From Druceiella hillmani (Eukaryota > Arthropoda > Insecta > Lepidoptera > Hepialidae), in NCBI GenBank assembly GCA_039881145.1, contig JAYKKI010000126.1, positions 3,492,501 through 3,556,500 of the forward strand: 64,000 nt of DNA, written 5' to 3'. The notes beneath the pieces were generated by a model. It did no database searches. It was not told where the DNA came from and saw only the letters and a list, made by a program, of their open reading frames with translations. The translations under genes were made by a program, and so were the position numbers. Positions 24,552 to 34,896 of this stretch are shown here, piece by piece; position 1 is the stretch's first letter, and the number at the start of each line of letters is the position of its first letter.

Positions 24552-24716
24552 TCACAGTCGCGCTATTTCGAAAGTGAATTGAAAGCAGGCGATGCGAATC
24601 TTCGATATTATTTCTGAGCATTTGCATAAGTGTTTGTAAATGCCGTAAACAAACGTTGCTCCGAATATCCGATGCTGTCGACCATTTATATCTGGCAATA
24701 TGATAACGAATTTACC
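24552..24716 (-). CDS. Gene C exon 4, C-terminus
   Basis: The acceptor is ttccag; 54 residues are followed by TGA. It has [21 protein letters not shown] and [15 protein letters not shown] resembles IPDFNI in gene D. Confidence 0.88.
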   Translation of the reverse strand, partial: GKFVIILPDINGRQHRIFGATFVYGIYKHLCKCSEIISKIRIACFQFTFEIARL

Positions 24717-27700
24717 CTGGAACATAAACATGTTTTGCTTATAAAGGTTTAATTTAAAATAATTGCAATAAAGTGTGACGTTACTTACGAAACGAATAAC
24801 TGGCGCTGGTAAATTACCTGAGCATTTGGATTTCCAAGTAGGCTATTATGAGCCCAGTTAAGTTTAGAAAAAACTATAAACAAATCCGACAATCCTTTTT
24901 ACCTGCGGATTGTCTCGTTTATTTTTTGATAGCTTTTTTTAACTTTCAAAGTAAATAACTCTTACGAACAGATAAGTCAATAATCGTCATGTCGTCTCTA
25001 GTCGTGTCTCCATAATATTCAGGGCCCTACAGGGTAGATGGTGTTAATAACCCTTGGGCCAGGCTCAGCTCCTTGGTGATTTGATGATGATTTAAGCCAT
25101 TTATAATGTTAATATGCTATCTATAGAAGACTGATGACGGAAAAATTTGAATTCGAGATTCTGAGCAAGATCAAGTAGGATAATAGTTAGTAATACACAA
25201 AAAAAAGGTGTATAACTAAGATAATATTAGTAAATCTCTACTATAAATGGCATGGCAACAAGTCCCAAGGAGTTGTGTTTACTCATTCTTCTGAAATACT
25301 GCGTTATATCGCTACCTCTATCATATGGCGTTTCTAGCTCATCATCACAAACAGAAGTAGACAATTCCTTGTTTCTATGCGATACTTATAAAAGACTTTA
25401 GCCTAGAGAGGGAAAAGTGTAAAGGGAGAAGCTCATATTGGTAAATAAGCCACGTTTAGACGATAGAAATAAAAGAAGGCACATTTTGATTAATTTTTCC
25501 GTAACAATATAAGTTAAGAATTGAAGAAAAAATTTAGATGATAAGCTAATCAAATTGATTTAATTCATTGGAGATGATAAATCATTGGAGATGATAAATT
25601 TTCAGGGTTTTAAAATGCAGTTTAACGAAGAGCGAAATACTATAGCCGGATACTATTGAAGTGATAACGACTGAAGATATACTGAAAGAAATTTCACTCT
25701 TAGCTATATGGTTTAGTCACTCCAACACCTGATTTGGAAAAGAAAAACACTTAGTACTGAGGACCTTCCTAAAATTGGTCTTTGTGAAATAAAAGAACAC
25801 TCTAAAGAGTATAAAAATACAGGACGAAGTTAAGGTTCTTGAAGAACATTTAAACATGGCGATCAACTAGTATTAGAATAATTCCAACTTCTGATTGATA
25901 AGACACTTTTTGAAGGAACGCTACCTGATATTTAAAAAAATACGATGATAATAATGTTATAAAAGAAGAATAACACGATTAGCCTTTATATCTACAGTCC
26001 TATTTCACTATTTAGCCATTTATGTGATTTTTTGTCGAGTGATCATTCTATGCCTCATTAATAGGCTCCACGTGGTAAAACCAATAGAACAAATGTAATA
26101 ATACACTCACATATTATTAAATCGGTAATACATATATTAAAAATTATAATATTAATGAGTATAATGAATATAATCAAGTTCTCGTTGTCGCATTTATCGA
26201 CTATATATAATATAGTGGATAAATGCGACTACGAGAACATTTTGCAGCGGAATATTTGACACTCGAACATCGAACATAGGGCGGTTTTAGCAAGAAGTAT
26301 TATGTACATCTGAAATGTGGAGATCGTTAGGATAATTTACAGCCAGGATACTCTTCAATTGAATTTGCACGACATCATAGTGTCTGTCAAAAAATAAGTA
26401 AGACAAGGCGATGCTAAAATTAATCACTTTCAGTTTGGAAAATATATTTAAATTCCTCATATGGTCTAACATGGATTTAAACTTAAATGATGAACGACTT
26501 ACCCATATGCGCTTTGCCTACAATATTAAAATCTTTACAGAGAATATATCTGAACTCCAAGGCACGATACAGGGGTTCTACGGTGTGTAATTGAATATCG
26601 GTTTATGAAAGGACACAAACAAAATAACAAACATGGGCAAAAACCAGACGGACGAATATATTTTAGTTGATATTAAGACAATTCACCGCATCGATGAGTA
26701 CATTTACCTTAGTCAAATTACTGCTCTTGAAAAGAAGAGACAAGGACGTGAAATAGAATGTTGTGTCAATTTGGTGTGGGTCGCTTTTAGTAAACTGTCC
26801 GAAATCTTCAATAGTAAGAAGATACCAATTTACGTCAAGTATCGATATTATGAACAGTATGTTTTTCTTGATATGACCCCATTATATGTCCTACCTGTCA
26901 TGTGATGAGCGGAGGTAGACATTTATTCGTCAGCATATTAAGTAACTGCAAGTCGCCCAAAGGAAAATGGAGCGTTCCTTGTTTGGTATGGTTAATCGTG
27001 ACAGCACATGAATGGAGAGCAAATTACTCGACATGGTATGCATCATCTAGCTAAGAAAATGGCGATGGGCTGGTCAGGAAAGTTGTAGAATTGATTGGTT
27101 TGAGATGGAGTAGGGATGATTTGGAGTAGATACCGCGGACCGGGAGCAGGGGTTCTAGTCTTTAGCCAGCTATATGGTCTGATGAGACTTCAAAAGTGGT
27201 GAGAAAATACTAACGCGGCAGAGGCAGAGCTAAGGCGCTAAAGAGACACTCAGCATCAGTTGAAAGAAGAACTGCAAAAATAATATTAGGTAAAACAGAG
27301 AATGGATAATACAATTTAAGAAAAAAATATTGAATTTCTACAAATTGTGAGTAGCCTTGGAATTGTATTTAAACATAGCATTAGCAAAGATCTCTTTGCT
27401 AATAGCTCACCTGAAGATGTTGTAATACAACGAAACCTAGGTCGTGGTAAAGAACTTAAAGAAAGTAGAAATAATATTACATCACGTAGTTTCATTTAAT
27501 TGTGAATAATGAATTTCTACTAAATTAACGCCAAATATATTCAATCAATGATATTGATGTTATTCCATTGAAGTTCACTCGAAGTTTATTTACTGTATTA
27601 TGGGCATTAGGCTTAATTGTAATTTAAATTGGTAGAATTTTAAGAATTTAATGAATTGTAAAATTTCTTCATTAAAATTTGGTTGAAATTGTAGAATATT

Positions 27701-30700
27701 AGTAGAATTTGTAGACACGTCGGTAGAAATTCTTGAAAAAATTTATAGATGGATGTTTTTTGAAACGAATTTTTGGGGCTGCATTTAATATTTGTATATA
27801 TACATATGTAAGAATTTTAAATATACTTACCACTTTAATTCTGCATTCCTTTGTTAACCATGGAGCCATTTTTGTAAATTCTTTTGTTATGAAATGGTTG
27901 CAGAAATTCTCAATTTTATAATGCAACAATCTTAAGGGCTTGGAAGTGTTATGGTTGTAGCTATTTAAAATACACTGCAATGAATACACTTTCTGTAAGA
28001 AACTTAAAAAGAATTGATTTATTTTCTAAGTATATTGTATGGTAAATTATTTTTAAAACTACGGCACAAAGGCTGGTTTTTTAAACACCGGCTCAAAGGT
28101 TTTTTAAACTTATTTTAAAAACCTTTTCGTACTGGCAGGGCTTTGAGTCTGAATTTTTTTTCAACAAATAACGAATGGTTAATTGAATTATATAAAATCA
28201 ACGAGTGTGTAGCTACATTTGTCAGTAGTATTTACTACATGCGTTATTTGGGTAAAGACAATGTCAGCTGACATCATAACATAGTGTCTGGATAAATTAG
28301 CTTACTTCAAATTACATACTTTTCTACATCAATCTTGATCTCAATTATTCTTAATTGCATTATCTATCACTTTCACGTAATCTCCCATGAAAAAAGGCTC
28401 ATGAAAAGATAATGATAACCTAGCATTCCAGTTAATACAAGTACTAAGATATTGCTGCTTCATCAAGTCTAAGTTATACATCTTGTCAAAAACTTAAATA
28501 TATTTTCATGAGAAATGCAATTCTTTATGCAGTTCAACGCCACCAGAGGTATAAAGCAAAATTAAGGTTCTCATTCATGTACACTTCATTTGACAGGGCT
28601 CCACGTCGGTGGACGATGTCCAAATTCACAACACACGGGCATTGCTCGGCGCGACACCACTCCGTATTTTGGTCAGTTCAAGTGCAACTTTTCTATATAA
28701 CACACAAGTATTTTGTAAATCAATGGTATGAAGAATGAAGATGGATTTTTAATAATGTCAACCGCTGCTTGTATTGTAATTAAGAACAAAAAAAAAACAA
28801 AGCGTGAATGGGCAAAGGAGTGGCTCTTACAGCGTTGGAAATACGCGCATGTAAATTTAATATCCGACCTGTCTTTAGATCCAAGTGATTGGAGAAATGA
28901 TCTACGAATGGATGAACCTACTTACTTCAAGCTTTTGCAATTGGTAACGCCATTGATAAATAAACAAGACACGAACATTAAACAATCCGGACATCACCAT
29001 GAGAGATTGACTGCGACACTTCGTTACTTAGCATCTGGAATGAGTTATGAGGAATTAAAATTTGCAAGAGCCATATCAGTACAACGTTTGGGCGTTATTA
29101 TCCCTGAAACACGCCTAGCTACAATAACTGTTTTACAGGATTGTATAAAAGTGAGAATAAAAAAATATACGACGGTATTTTTTATTTAAAATTGTATATT
29201 TATGTGTACATAAATTATTTATTTATAATATTATCATTATTACTTGAAAAGTCGGCCAATATAGATTGTGACTGAGAGTTAATTTTAGTCAGTTGTTCAT
29301 TTAATAACATGGTATTACCCTCATTGTTTAATAGAATGGTCGAATATGTGGCATCGGTAACAATATGTGATGAATAATTTAGTTGATCCATTGCAGCCTC
29401 AAAAAGTACACCATTGATTATTTTCTTGCAAATGTTTTTCATATTTTCGGACATAACACACACTTCTACCGCCACATATTGACCGAAGGCAACGGAGGAA
29501 TCTTGTTTTTCTTTTTGTTCTTTTGTCATATCTATGGTATCTAGTCTCGTTGAAAGTTTGTTAAGAACGAGGTCTGCGGTTGCCTTTGTTCTTTTAAAGG
29601 ACGTTTCTTTAGTACTGAAAGAACGTTTGGATGAAGTACTTGCTTGAGACTGAGGTGCAGGTGATTAAAGATGCCACAAAATGAACAAGTTTGGAAAATA
29701 GTAGCAAATGACTTTGAAGATAGATGGGAATTTCCTAATTAGGGACAATTGACGGCAGATACATACGCATTCTTCCCCCTCCTGGAAGTGGATCCTATTT
29801 TTGAAAGTAAAAACAATTTCACAGTACTGTATTAATGGCGCACTAGACACACTAATGCCAATTATAAATTTATTTGGTGTGAAGTTGGAACCAACCGCAG
29901 AATATGTGATGGTGGAACAATCCAAAATATAAATTTCTATGACAAACTTTGTGCTAATGAATTACACATACCACAAACCCAGAAATGTAAAAATAGTGCC
30001 TATGAGTTACCATTTGATTTAGCGTTTACTCTTAGAGCCGATTTCTTAACACATTTTTATATAGCAACTTTAACACACGAAAGAAAAATCTTTAATTAGA
30101 GGTTTTCTAAAGCTATACAAATCATAGAAAACGTATTTGGTATCATGTCTAATCGATTCAGAATTTTTGGTACAAGTATAAACTTAAGTTTAAATCGTAT
30201 TGATATTATAGTATTGACATGTTTTGTTTTACATAATTTTCTTCGAGTTTTATTTTCAGTATTCTAGTGATCATCTCTTGCATAATGACGATAATAATGT
30301 CTTTAATAATACTACTTCTAATTCGTTGCAACCGTTGGACTGAAAATTATGTACTAGGAATGCTACTAATAATGCAAAACTAATAAAAAAATTATATGTT
30401 AAATATTTTATCAATGAAGGACGTGTAGATTGGTAAGACGATAAAGTATAAATGTATAAGTACTTATTGTAATAAACATTATTAAGTTATATAAAAGTAA
30501 TTGATATAAAATGTTTTATTGTCTCCTCGATATCTTCAAATAGCATGTCATCTGGTGCTGAACGATTATGGCAGAAATTCATATTTAGTGACTTAGCGAA
30601 ACGATGTTATTTTCTAAAGATTTTGCAATAATCTGAATATATCACCACTATTTTTTGTCTAGACTTTCATAATATTCTAAGGTAGTTTTTATGATCATAA

Positions 30701-31166
30701 TCAAATCCCTAATTGTACAGATTTTACTACAGTGATTTTTTAAAATGTAAAACAAATCAACATAAAGTTTGAAATAATAACAGAAGCTAAGAATTAACAA
30801 AAAATCGCTCATTGCACGCTTGCTACGTGAATACTCTACTTCTATACCAAATTTTTGGTATTTGGTGGAATAATTTTCGAAAAAAGTGATTTATGTGACT
30901 GAAGTAAAGATCTTTCAAAAAAGTACAAAAAAATCATTACCTCTAAAGTATTAATTTTTGCGGAACTAATGTTTTTTAAAGACTTATCACGATCTTCTCC
31001 ACCTAAAAAAAATTTGGACAATTGTTTCATTATGTTTCCACCTATCATGCAAACCAGAATTGGAAAATGGATCTTTCAAAACTATTTACACATAAACCTA
31101 TATACATATATATGAATGTATATATGTATGTGTGTATGTATATACATATGTATGTATGTATATTTG

Positions 31167-31224
<58 letters not shown>

Positions 31225-31272
31225 TACACAAATACAATTTTATAAAGTTTCGATATATAAATACATACTTTT

Positions 31273-31351
<79 letters not shown>

Positions 31352-33958
31352 AAAGTATGTAACAATTTCGATTATGCATACATATAGACAAAGTTGATCG
31401 CCGCTTGTCCCAGATTATTGCGAGAAACTGGTTGCGAGAAATCGGCGCACCGTTTGTGTTTCCCCGATTGCAAAACGGTTCGAAACTTTCCATGACCCTA
31501 CCGAGGCTCAATAAGTCCAGCAACTTTTGGACTGCACCCTCCCTCTTTCCTCCCCGTGTATATCTTTTAATAGTCGAGTATAATATTGCGTACGTGCAGG
31601 TACGATTGCGCGGGGAAAAGGAAATTCGCTAAATATAGTTTTGCATGCTGCCTTTTTTAAAATACAATCCGAAAAAAATATTTCGAAGGAGAGATATAAA
31701 GGTTACAAACAGTGTTGTAGATAAAGCTAAGAATTTAAATAATTTATTTGACTATTTTTTTCAAATAATTAGCTTTACATACCATAAAGGGATCGACAAG
31801 CCGAGACGAATTCATTTTTATTTCCATATCCTGTGAGCCGTTTTTGTGAGTTATGACTCTCATTTTAATCGACAGTGGACTAGAACCGTTGATCTTGCAT
31901 GTCGATGCGTCAGTCAACACCATTTTGTATGGGCCCTGTTAAAATACATGAGCGGTTAAACATTTTATTTAAATCAAACTGTCGCTGATTGCAATAAAAT
32001 TTTATATTTATTAATTTATAACAAATTTTTCGATACATTACAAACAACCTCTTTGAAATGATACAGAAGCAATCAATTAGCAAAATTTAATTTTTAGATC
32101 AAATCTGAATATAAGATTACATAAGAATTATAATAATGTGATAGCGATAAGGTGTTTGAGCAGTTGGATACTGCGGACGCATAGTGAGAACCGACGTAAT
32201 ATCGTCAGTTCGATTCGATTCTATAGAGCGGTATAACTTAAAGGGGATGATTACGAGAGGGCAGGTGCGTGTGCTGTATGCGGAGAAATTATCGTGTGCG
32301 GAGAAATGGATGTTCAGTAATAAGAAGGGTAGTGTTTTCCTTTTTAATAGTTTGAAGATAAATATGATAGGTGCGATTTACCAATGAGTTATAAAATTTA
32401 GAAACCTAATATAGCCAATAGGAAATCTATAGAAAATAGAAAAGGAAAGTAATCGTACAATCTCGTTTATAGGTATCGTAAGAGCGTCTATTCGTTTAGT
32501 CATTAAAATATACTTAATTTCGTGTGAGATACAAATGTTTGAGCCGGATTCTGACCGCTTTTGCTTTAATGATATACGGAATTGATGACACGTATTGAAA
32601 TTTGATGACACGTATTTGAAATTGAGATATGCAACAAAAATTAAAACAATTTTCCGCTTTATTTAACGATTTTTTCTCTGCAAGATTTAATAAAATTCCA
32701 AGGAAAACTTAATGGTGTGTGATACCGATATTATGAAATTACTTTTTTTCCTTTTTCCTTGCAATCTTATCACTCAACCGAGTCTTACGAAAATGCTGAT
32801 TAAACATAAATTAACTGTGAATAAGCGTAATATTTGCTCTTAATGTATCTTGCTTTTAATGTATCAAATTGATACACATGGCGGACTTAATATTACAGCC
32901 AACCATAACACTCGTCCAGTCCCACTCAAAGAACGGAAGGGAATCGAACCCGCGTCTCCGCGGTGCGCCGCGTCCTCAAAGGTCGTATGCCTTGTGATCA
33001 ATCTAATGCACCACGGTGACGTCATGTTTATGTAACAGTAAAAAGTTGCATGTCCTTTGTGACTTTGAATTTTTTTTATTTAATACGCTTTCAATGTTCT
33101 TTTGAAACGTAATTTCTTATCGCGCGATATGATGCGAATCTGTTCTAGAGGAGTCGCAAAAATGTGTGACGGAAATTATACGTCAGGAATGAGTATAACG
33201 TTCTAACATTCAAAATAAAAGTTGCATTGCAAACGCGGTCATTTCCAAGAATTATTTTTTGTAAACAAGTAACAGACGCAGGTGTTTAATTGAAAAAAAA
33301 AAATAAAACAAAAAGCATGCTAACAAAAGTTCTGAGATTATACATACAATATACAACTTAACTTTAACTTAAATAAAAGTCAATAGATAATTAAAAAAAT
33401 TACTCAATTTTGTTATCTAGTCAAAAATTTAAATAATAATTTTCAGCCCAATAATGAAAATCAAAGTAAATAATAATTGTTTTGAGTGAGATAAATGTTT
33501 AGTGAAGATTAATATAAAAAGATTGCATCCTTATGCGGTTGCGTTTTTTCTTTCGTGTCTTACTTATAAAGTACAGTAGAGAGGAAAGTAACATTTTCGA
33601 AAAAAAAAATTAAACAATTTATTTATTTGATTTTGACAGGAATCAATAGTAAAGAAAAATAGCTTGTAATTAAAAAAATGATTTTCTTTCTATGTTCATC
33701 ACACACTCTAGCCCCTTAATTCGTGCATAGTTTTACATAAAATCTTGTCGTTGGAAAATTTTTATGCGCATCTTCAGATGTTTTTCTTTTATTCTTTAGT
33801 CTAAAAATTTAAAATACTTTATGTAACAAATTATTTATTTCTAACAAATTTAAAAATTACACTTTTTCAAAATCATATACAACAATCGTCTCTAAAGTTT
33901 TCACGTGGTTAATAAGTATGCATTATAAATAGTGCGTATAGGGAGGGGAGAGTGTATG

Positions 33959-34046
<88 letters not shown>

Positions 34047-34047
34047 C

Positions 34048-34100
<53 letters not shown>

Positions 34101-34896
34101 TATATATGTATATATATATGCATATATATGTATATATATATATGCAAACATATTAACTCGAGTTCTGCGAGGTGTTTATGATTTTGTCTCATGCGATATT
34201 TTTAATTACTGAAATATGTTGTGTTGAGACCAATTCTAAGGATTGCGTGTTATATCCTTATGAGCTGACATGTTATCCTTTGACAATAATAAATGAACTT
34301 GTACAAATAAATATAAGGTCCAAATGACTCGTTATTTTTCCCTTTCCAGGAAAATAAGGTTAATGTTTTTTATTCATTTGAGACGAATCTTTTAAATTGT
34401 CAAATCGCTTTGCGTATCAGTTTGTGACGGTAAAAACCAACCAAACCGTACCAAGACATGAAATTCGTACCAAATGTGTAATATTACAAATTTAAAATGA
34501 AGAAGAATTGTTTTAATTTCGTTAAATACGTTATGGAAATAAATCATAACGAAAAAAAAATATAATTCACGTTTCATGAAACTCGTTAAAGTCTGCACTA
34601 GAGCTCTTTACAGATCTCCGTATAATATATTTATTATTGTTTACTTTGTTAATATAGACACATGACATCCCTACATACTCATATGTAGTAAACAAATAGT
34701 TTTCAATATTATGCAAAATATATATTACATTAATGTTTTAAATGAAGTAAATAAACTTATTTATATAATGCTTTATATAAATATACCAATTACATAAATC
34801 AATACATACGTAATCGACAAGTCCTCCTCCGGCACAAAAAAAGCATGAAACAAATACAATGAAGACATAAAACGTCCTATCAAAATTGGCGAACAT
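24552..34896 (-). CDS. Gene C: secreted GM2-activator/CheB-like protein, 4 exons
   Basis: Minus-strand sister of gene B with phase-0 exons at 34896-34810, 31935-31783, 27974-27831 and 24716-24552, giving 182 residues. It has a signal peptide ([15 protein letters not shown]), sequons NGS (twice), NSS and NHT, and the four family Cys (STC, NFCNHF, KEC and IACFQF) plus a local CKC in exon 4. Introns are 2874, 3808 and 3114 bp and packed with mobile DNA: a SINE in intron 1, a Harbinger element in intron 2, and an RTE LINE and a hammerhead-bearing repeat in intron 3. All splice sites and the reading frame are intact, so it looks functional. A role as an extracellular binder of lipids or hydrophobic ligands is an inference. 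Confidence 0.85.
24717..25559. other. Intron 3 of gene C, part before the RTE element
   Basis: No coding signal. Short GC-richer text near 25020-25075 may be LINE-derived, but I cannot place it. Confidence 0.35.
25560..27270 (+). pseudogene. RTE-clade LINE, decayed
   Basis: Successive plus-strand fragments follow RTE reverse transcriptase order. DQLVLE, then [23 protein letters not shown] near 25870-25970; remnants of the 'fingers/palm' region to 26100; [12 protein letters not shown] near 26490-26520; [20 protein letters not shown] at 26698-26757; and [13 protein letters not shown] near 26950-26990. The tail with KWRWAGQ follows near 27060. The catalytic (Y/F)ADD box reads FAYN, so the enzyme is dead even apart from the many stops. 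It lies in intron 3 of gene C, on the opposite strand to the gene. Confidence 0.75.
26178..26238. repeat. Long inverted repeat, about 29 bp stem, 3-base loop
   Basis: GTTCTCGT-GTCGCATTTATC is mirrored by GATAAATGCGAC-ACGAGAAC, and the inner ACTATAT/ATATAGT continues the stem. It lies inside the decayed RTE copy. Confidence 0.8.
27375..27550 (+). repeat. Penelope-type hammerhead repeat, copy in gene C intron 3
   Basis: It starts with a perfect palindrome (ttagcaaaga-tc-tctttgctaa at 27381-27402), then the ribozyme, then ggtaaagaacttaaagaaag, cacgtagtttcatttaattg and aaattaacgccaaatatatt. The same order is seen at 49.8 and 57.2 kb. Orientation is antisense to gene C. Confidence 0.8.
27407..27447 (+). 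ncRNA. Minimal type I hammerhead ribozyme motif
   Basis: Stem I is UCAC/GUGG (one G-U), followed by core CUGAAGA, one extra U, stem II GUUGU-AAU-ACAAC, core GAA, a tiny stem III ACC-UA-GGU, and cleavage nucleotide C at 27443. All conserved core positions are met. Three-base-pair stem III with a two-base loop is the form known from metazoan Penelope-like elements, thought to act as dimers. Confidence 0.8.
27831..27974 (-). CDS. Gene C exon 3
   Basis: 48 codons between acceptor ttgcag and donor [22 protein letters not shown] and APWLTKEC mirror gene B. Confidence 0.9.
27975..28727. other. Intron 2 of gene C, before the Harbinger coding part
   Basis: No protein recognised. A GC-richer patch near 28590-28680 may be the 5' part of the Harbinger element; I found no terminal inverted repeat. 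Confidence 0.4.
28728..30270 (+). pseudogene. PIF/Harbinger (HARBI1-type) transposase, broken
   Basis: The N-terminal exon (to 29150) holds [39 protein letters not shown] and [19 protein letters not shown], typical of HARBI1. A GT-AG intron at 29151-29670 (phase 0) joins DCIK to [19 protein letters not shown], as in intact relatives. The DDE part keeps GTIDGRYIR, the ICDGG aspartate and IIENVFG glutamate, and ends in [12 protein letters not shown]. In-frame stops after WEFPN, in the GSYF region and after KIFN inactivate it. The element lies in intron 2 of gene C, antisense to the gene. Confidence 0.88.
29215..29649 (-). pseudogene. MADF/SANT-like second Harbinger protein, last exon, inside the transposase intron
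   Basis: The minus-strand frame opens after a CAG acceptor at 29650-29652 with [10 protein letters not shown], continues through [14 protein letters not shown] and [21 protein letters not shown], and ends at 29215. This Ser-rich linker followed by an 'FGQYVA-E' helix is typical of the C-terminus of the DNA-binding partner encoded by Harbinger elements. Earlier exons are not visible. The whole exon lies within the intron of the transposase on the other strand. Confidence 0.65.
30271..31782. other. Intron 2 of gene C, after the Harbinger coding part
   Basis: No gene supported. It holds two microsatellite tracts, and a GC-richer block at 31390-31630 open in one frame but unrecognised. A minus-strand exon-like frame near 30940-31045 with a GTAATG donor is unidentified. 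Confidence 0.4.
31085..31362. repeat. (TA)n/(TATG)n microsatellites with an inverted-repeat frame
   Basis: Degenerate TATGTA units pass into (TA)n at 31172-31221. A second TA run (31275-31349) is bracketed by ATACATACTTTTGT at 31261 and ACAAAAGTATGT at 31350. Confidence 0.9.
31783..31935 (-). CDS. Gene C exon 2
   Basis: 51 codons between acceptor taacag and donor GTATGT. It starts GPYKMVLT, has the first conserved Cys (STC), and shares THKNGSQD with gene B. Confidence 0.87.
32880..33030 (-). repeat. tRNA-derived SINE
   Basis: On the minus strand a GTGGTGCATTAGATTGATCA region (A-box position) is followed by CAAGGCATACGACCTTTGAG and a good B box, GGTTCGATTCC. No cloverleaf can be closed, and the flank GTGGGACTGGACGAGTGTTA is SINE-like body. 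It lies in intron 1 of gene C. Confidence 0.65.
33957..34144. repeat. (TA)n microsatellite with TATG/TACA interruptions
   Basis: 188 bp of TA with regular G or C substitutions; frames through it on both strands are artefacts. Confidence 0.95.
34810..34896 (-). CDS. Gene C exon 1, signal peptide
   Basis: 29 codons from ATG (MFANFD) to donor GTATGT, with a strongly hydrophobic core. Length, start and donor match gene B exon 1. Confidence 0.85.

Larger units (their letters stand above)
31936..34809. other. Intron 1 of gene C
   Basis: AT-rich intron holding a tRNA-derived SINE near 32.9 kb and a long microsatellite at 33957-34144. I see nothing else of substance. Confidence 0.5.

Noticed and set aside
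30842..31048. Minus-strand frame with a GTAATG donor that could be an exon
   Set aside because: No matching upstream or downstream exon found and no homology recognised; it does not fit the gene C exon pattern.
32930..33010. Possible tRNA gene on the minus strand
   Set aside because: It has a good B box, but no acceptor stem or anticodon arm can be closed, and SINE-like body follows.
33900..34212. Open frames of alternating Tyr and Ile on both strands at several TA tracts
   Set aside because: These are translations of (TA)n microsatellites (also at 3.4, 15.4, 31.2 and 62.8 kb), not proteins.
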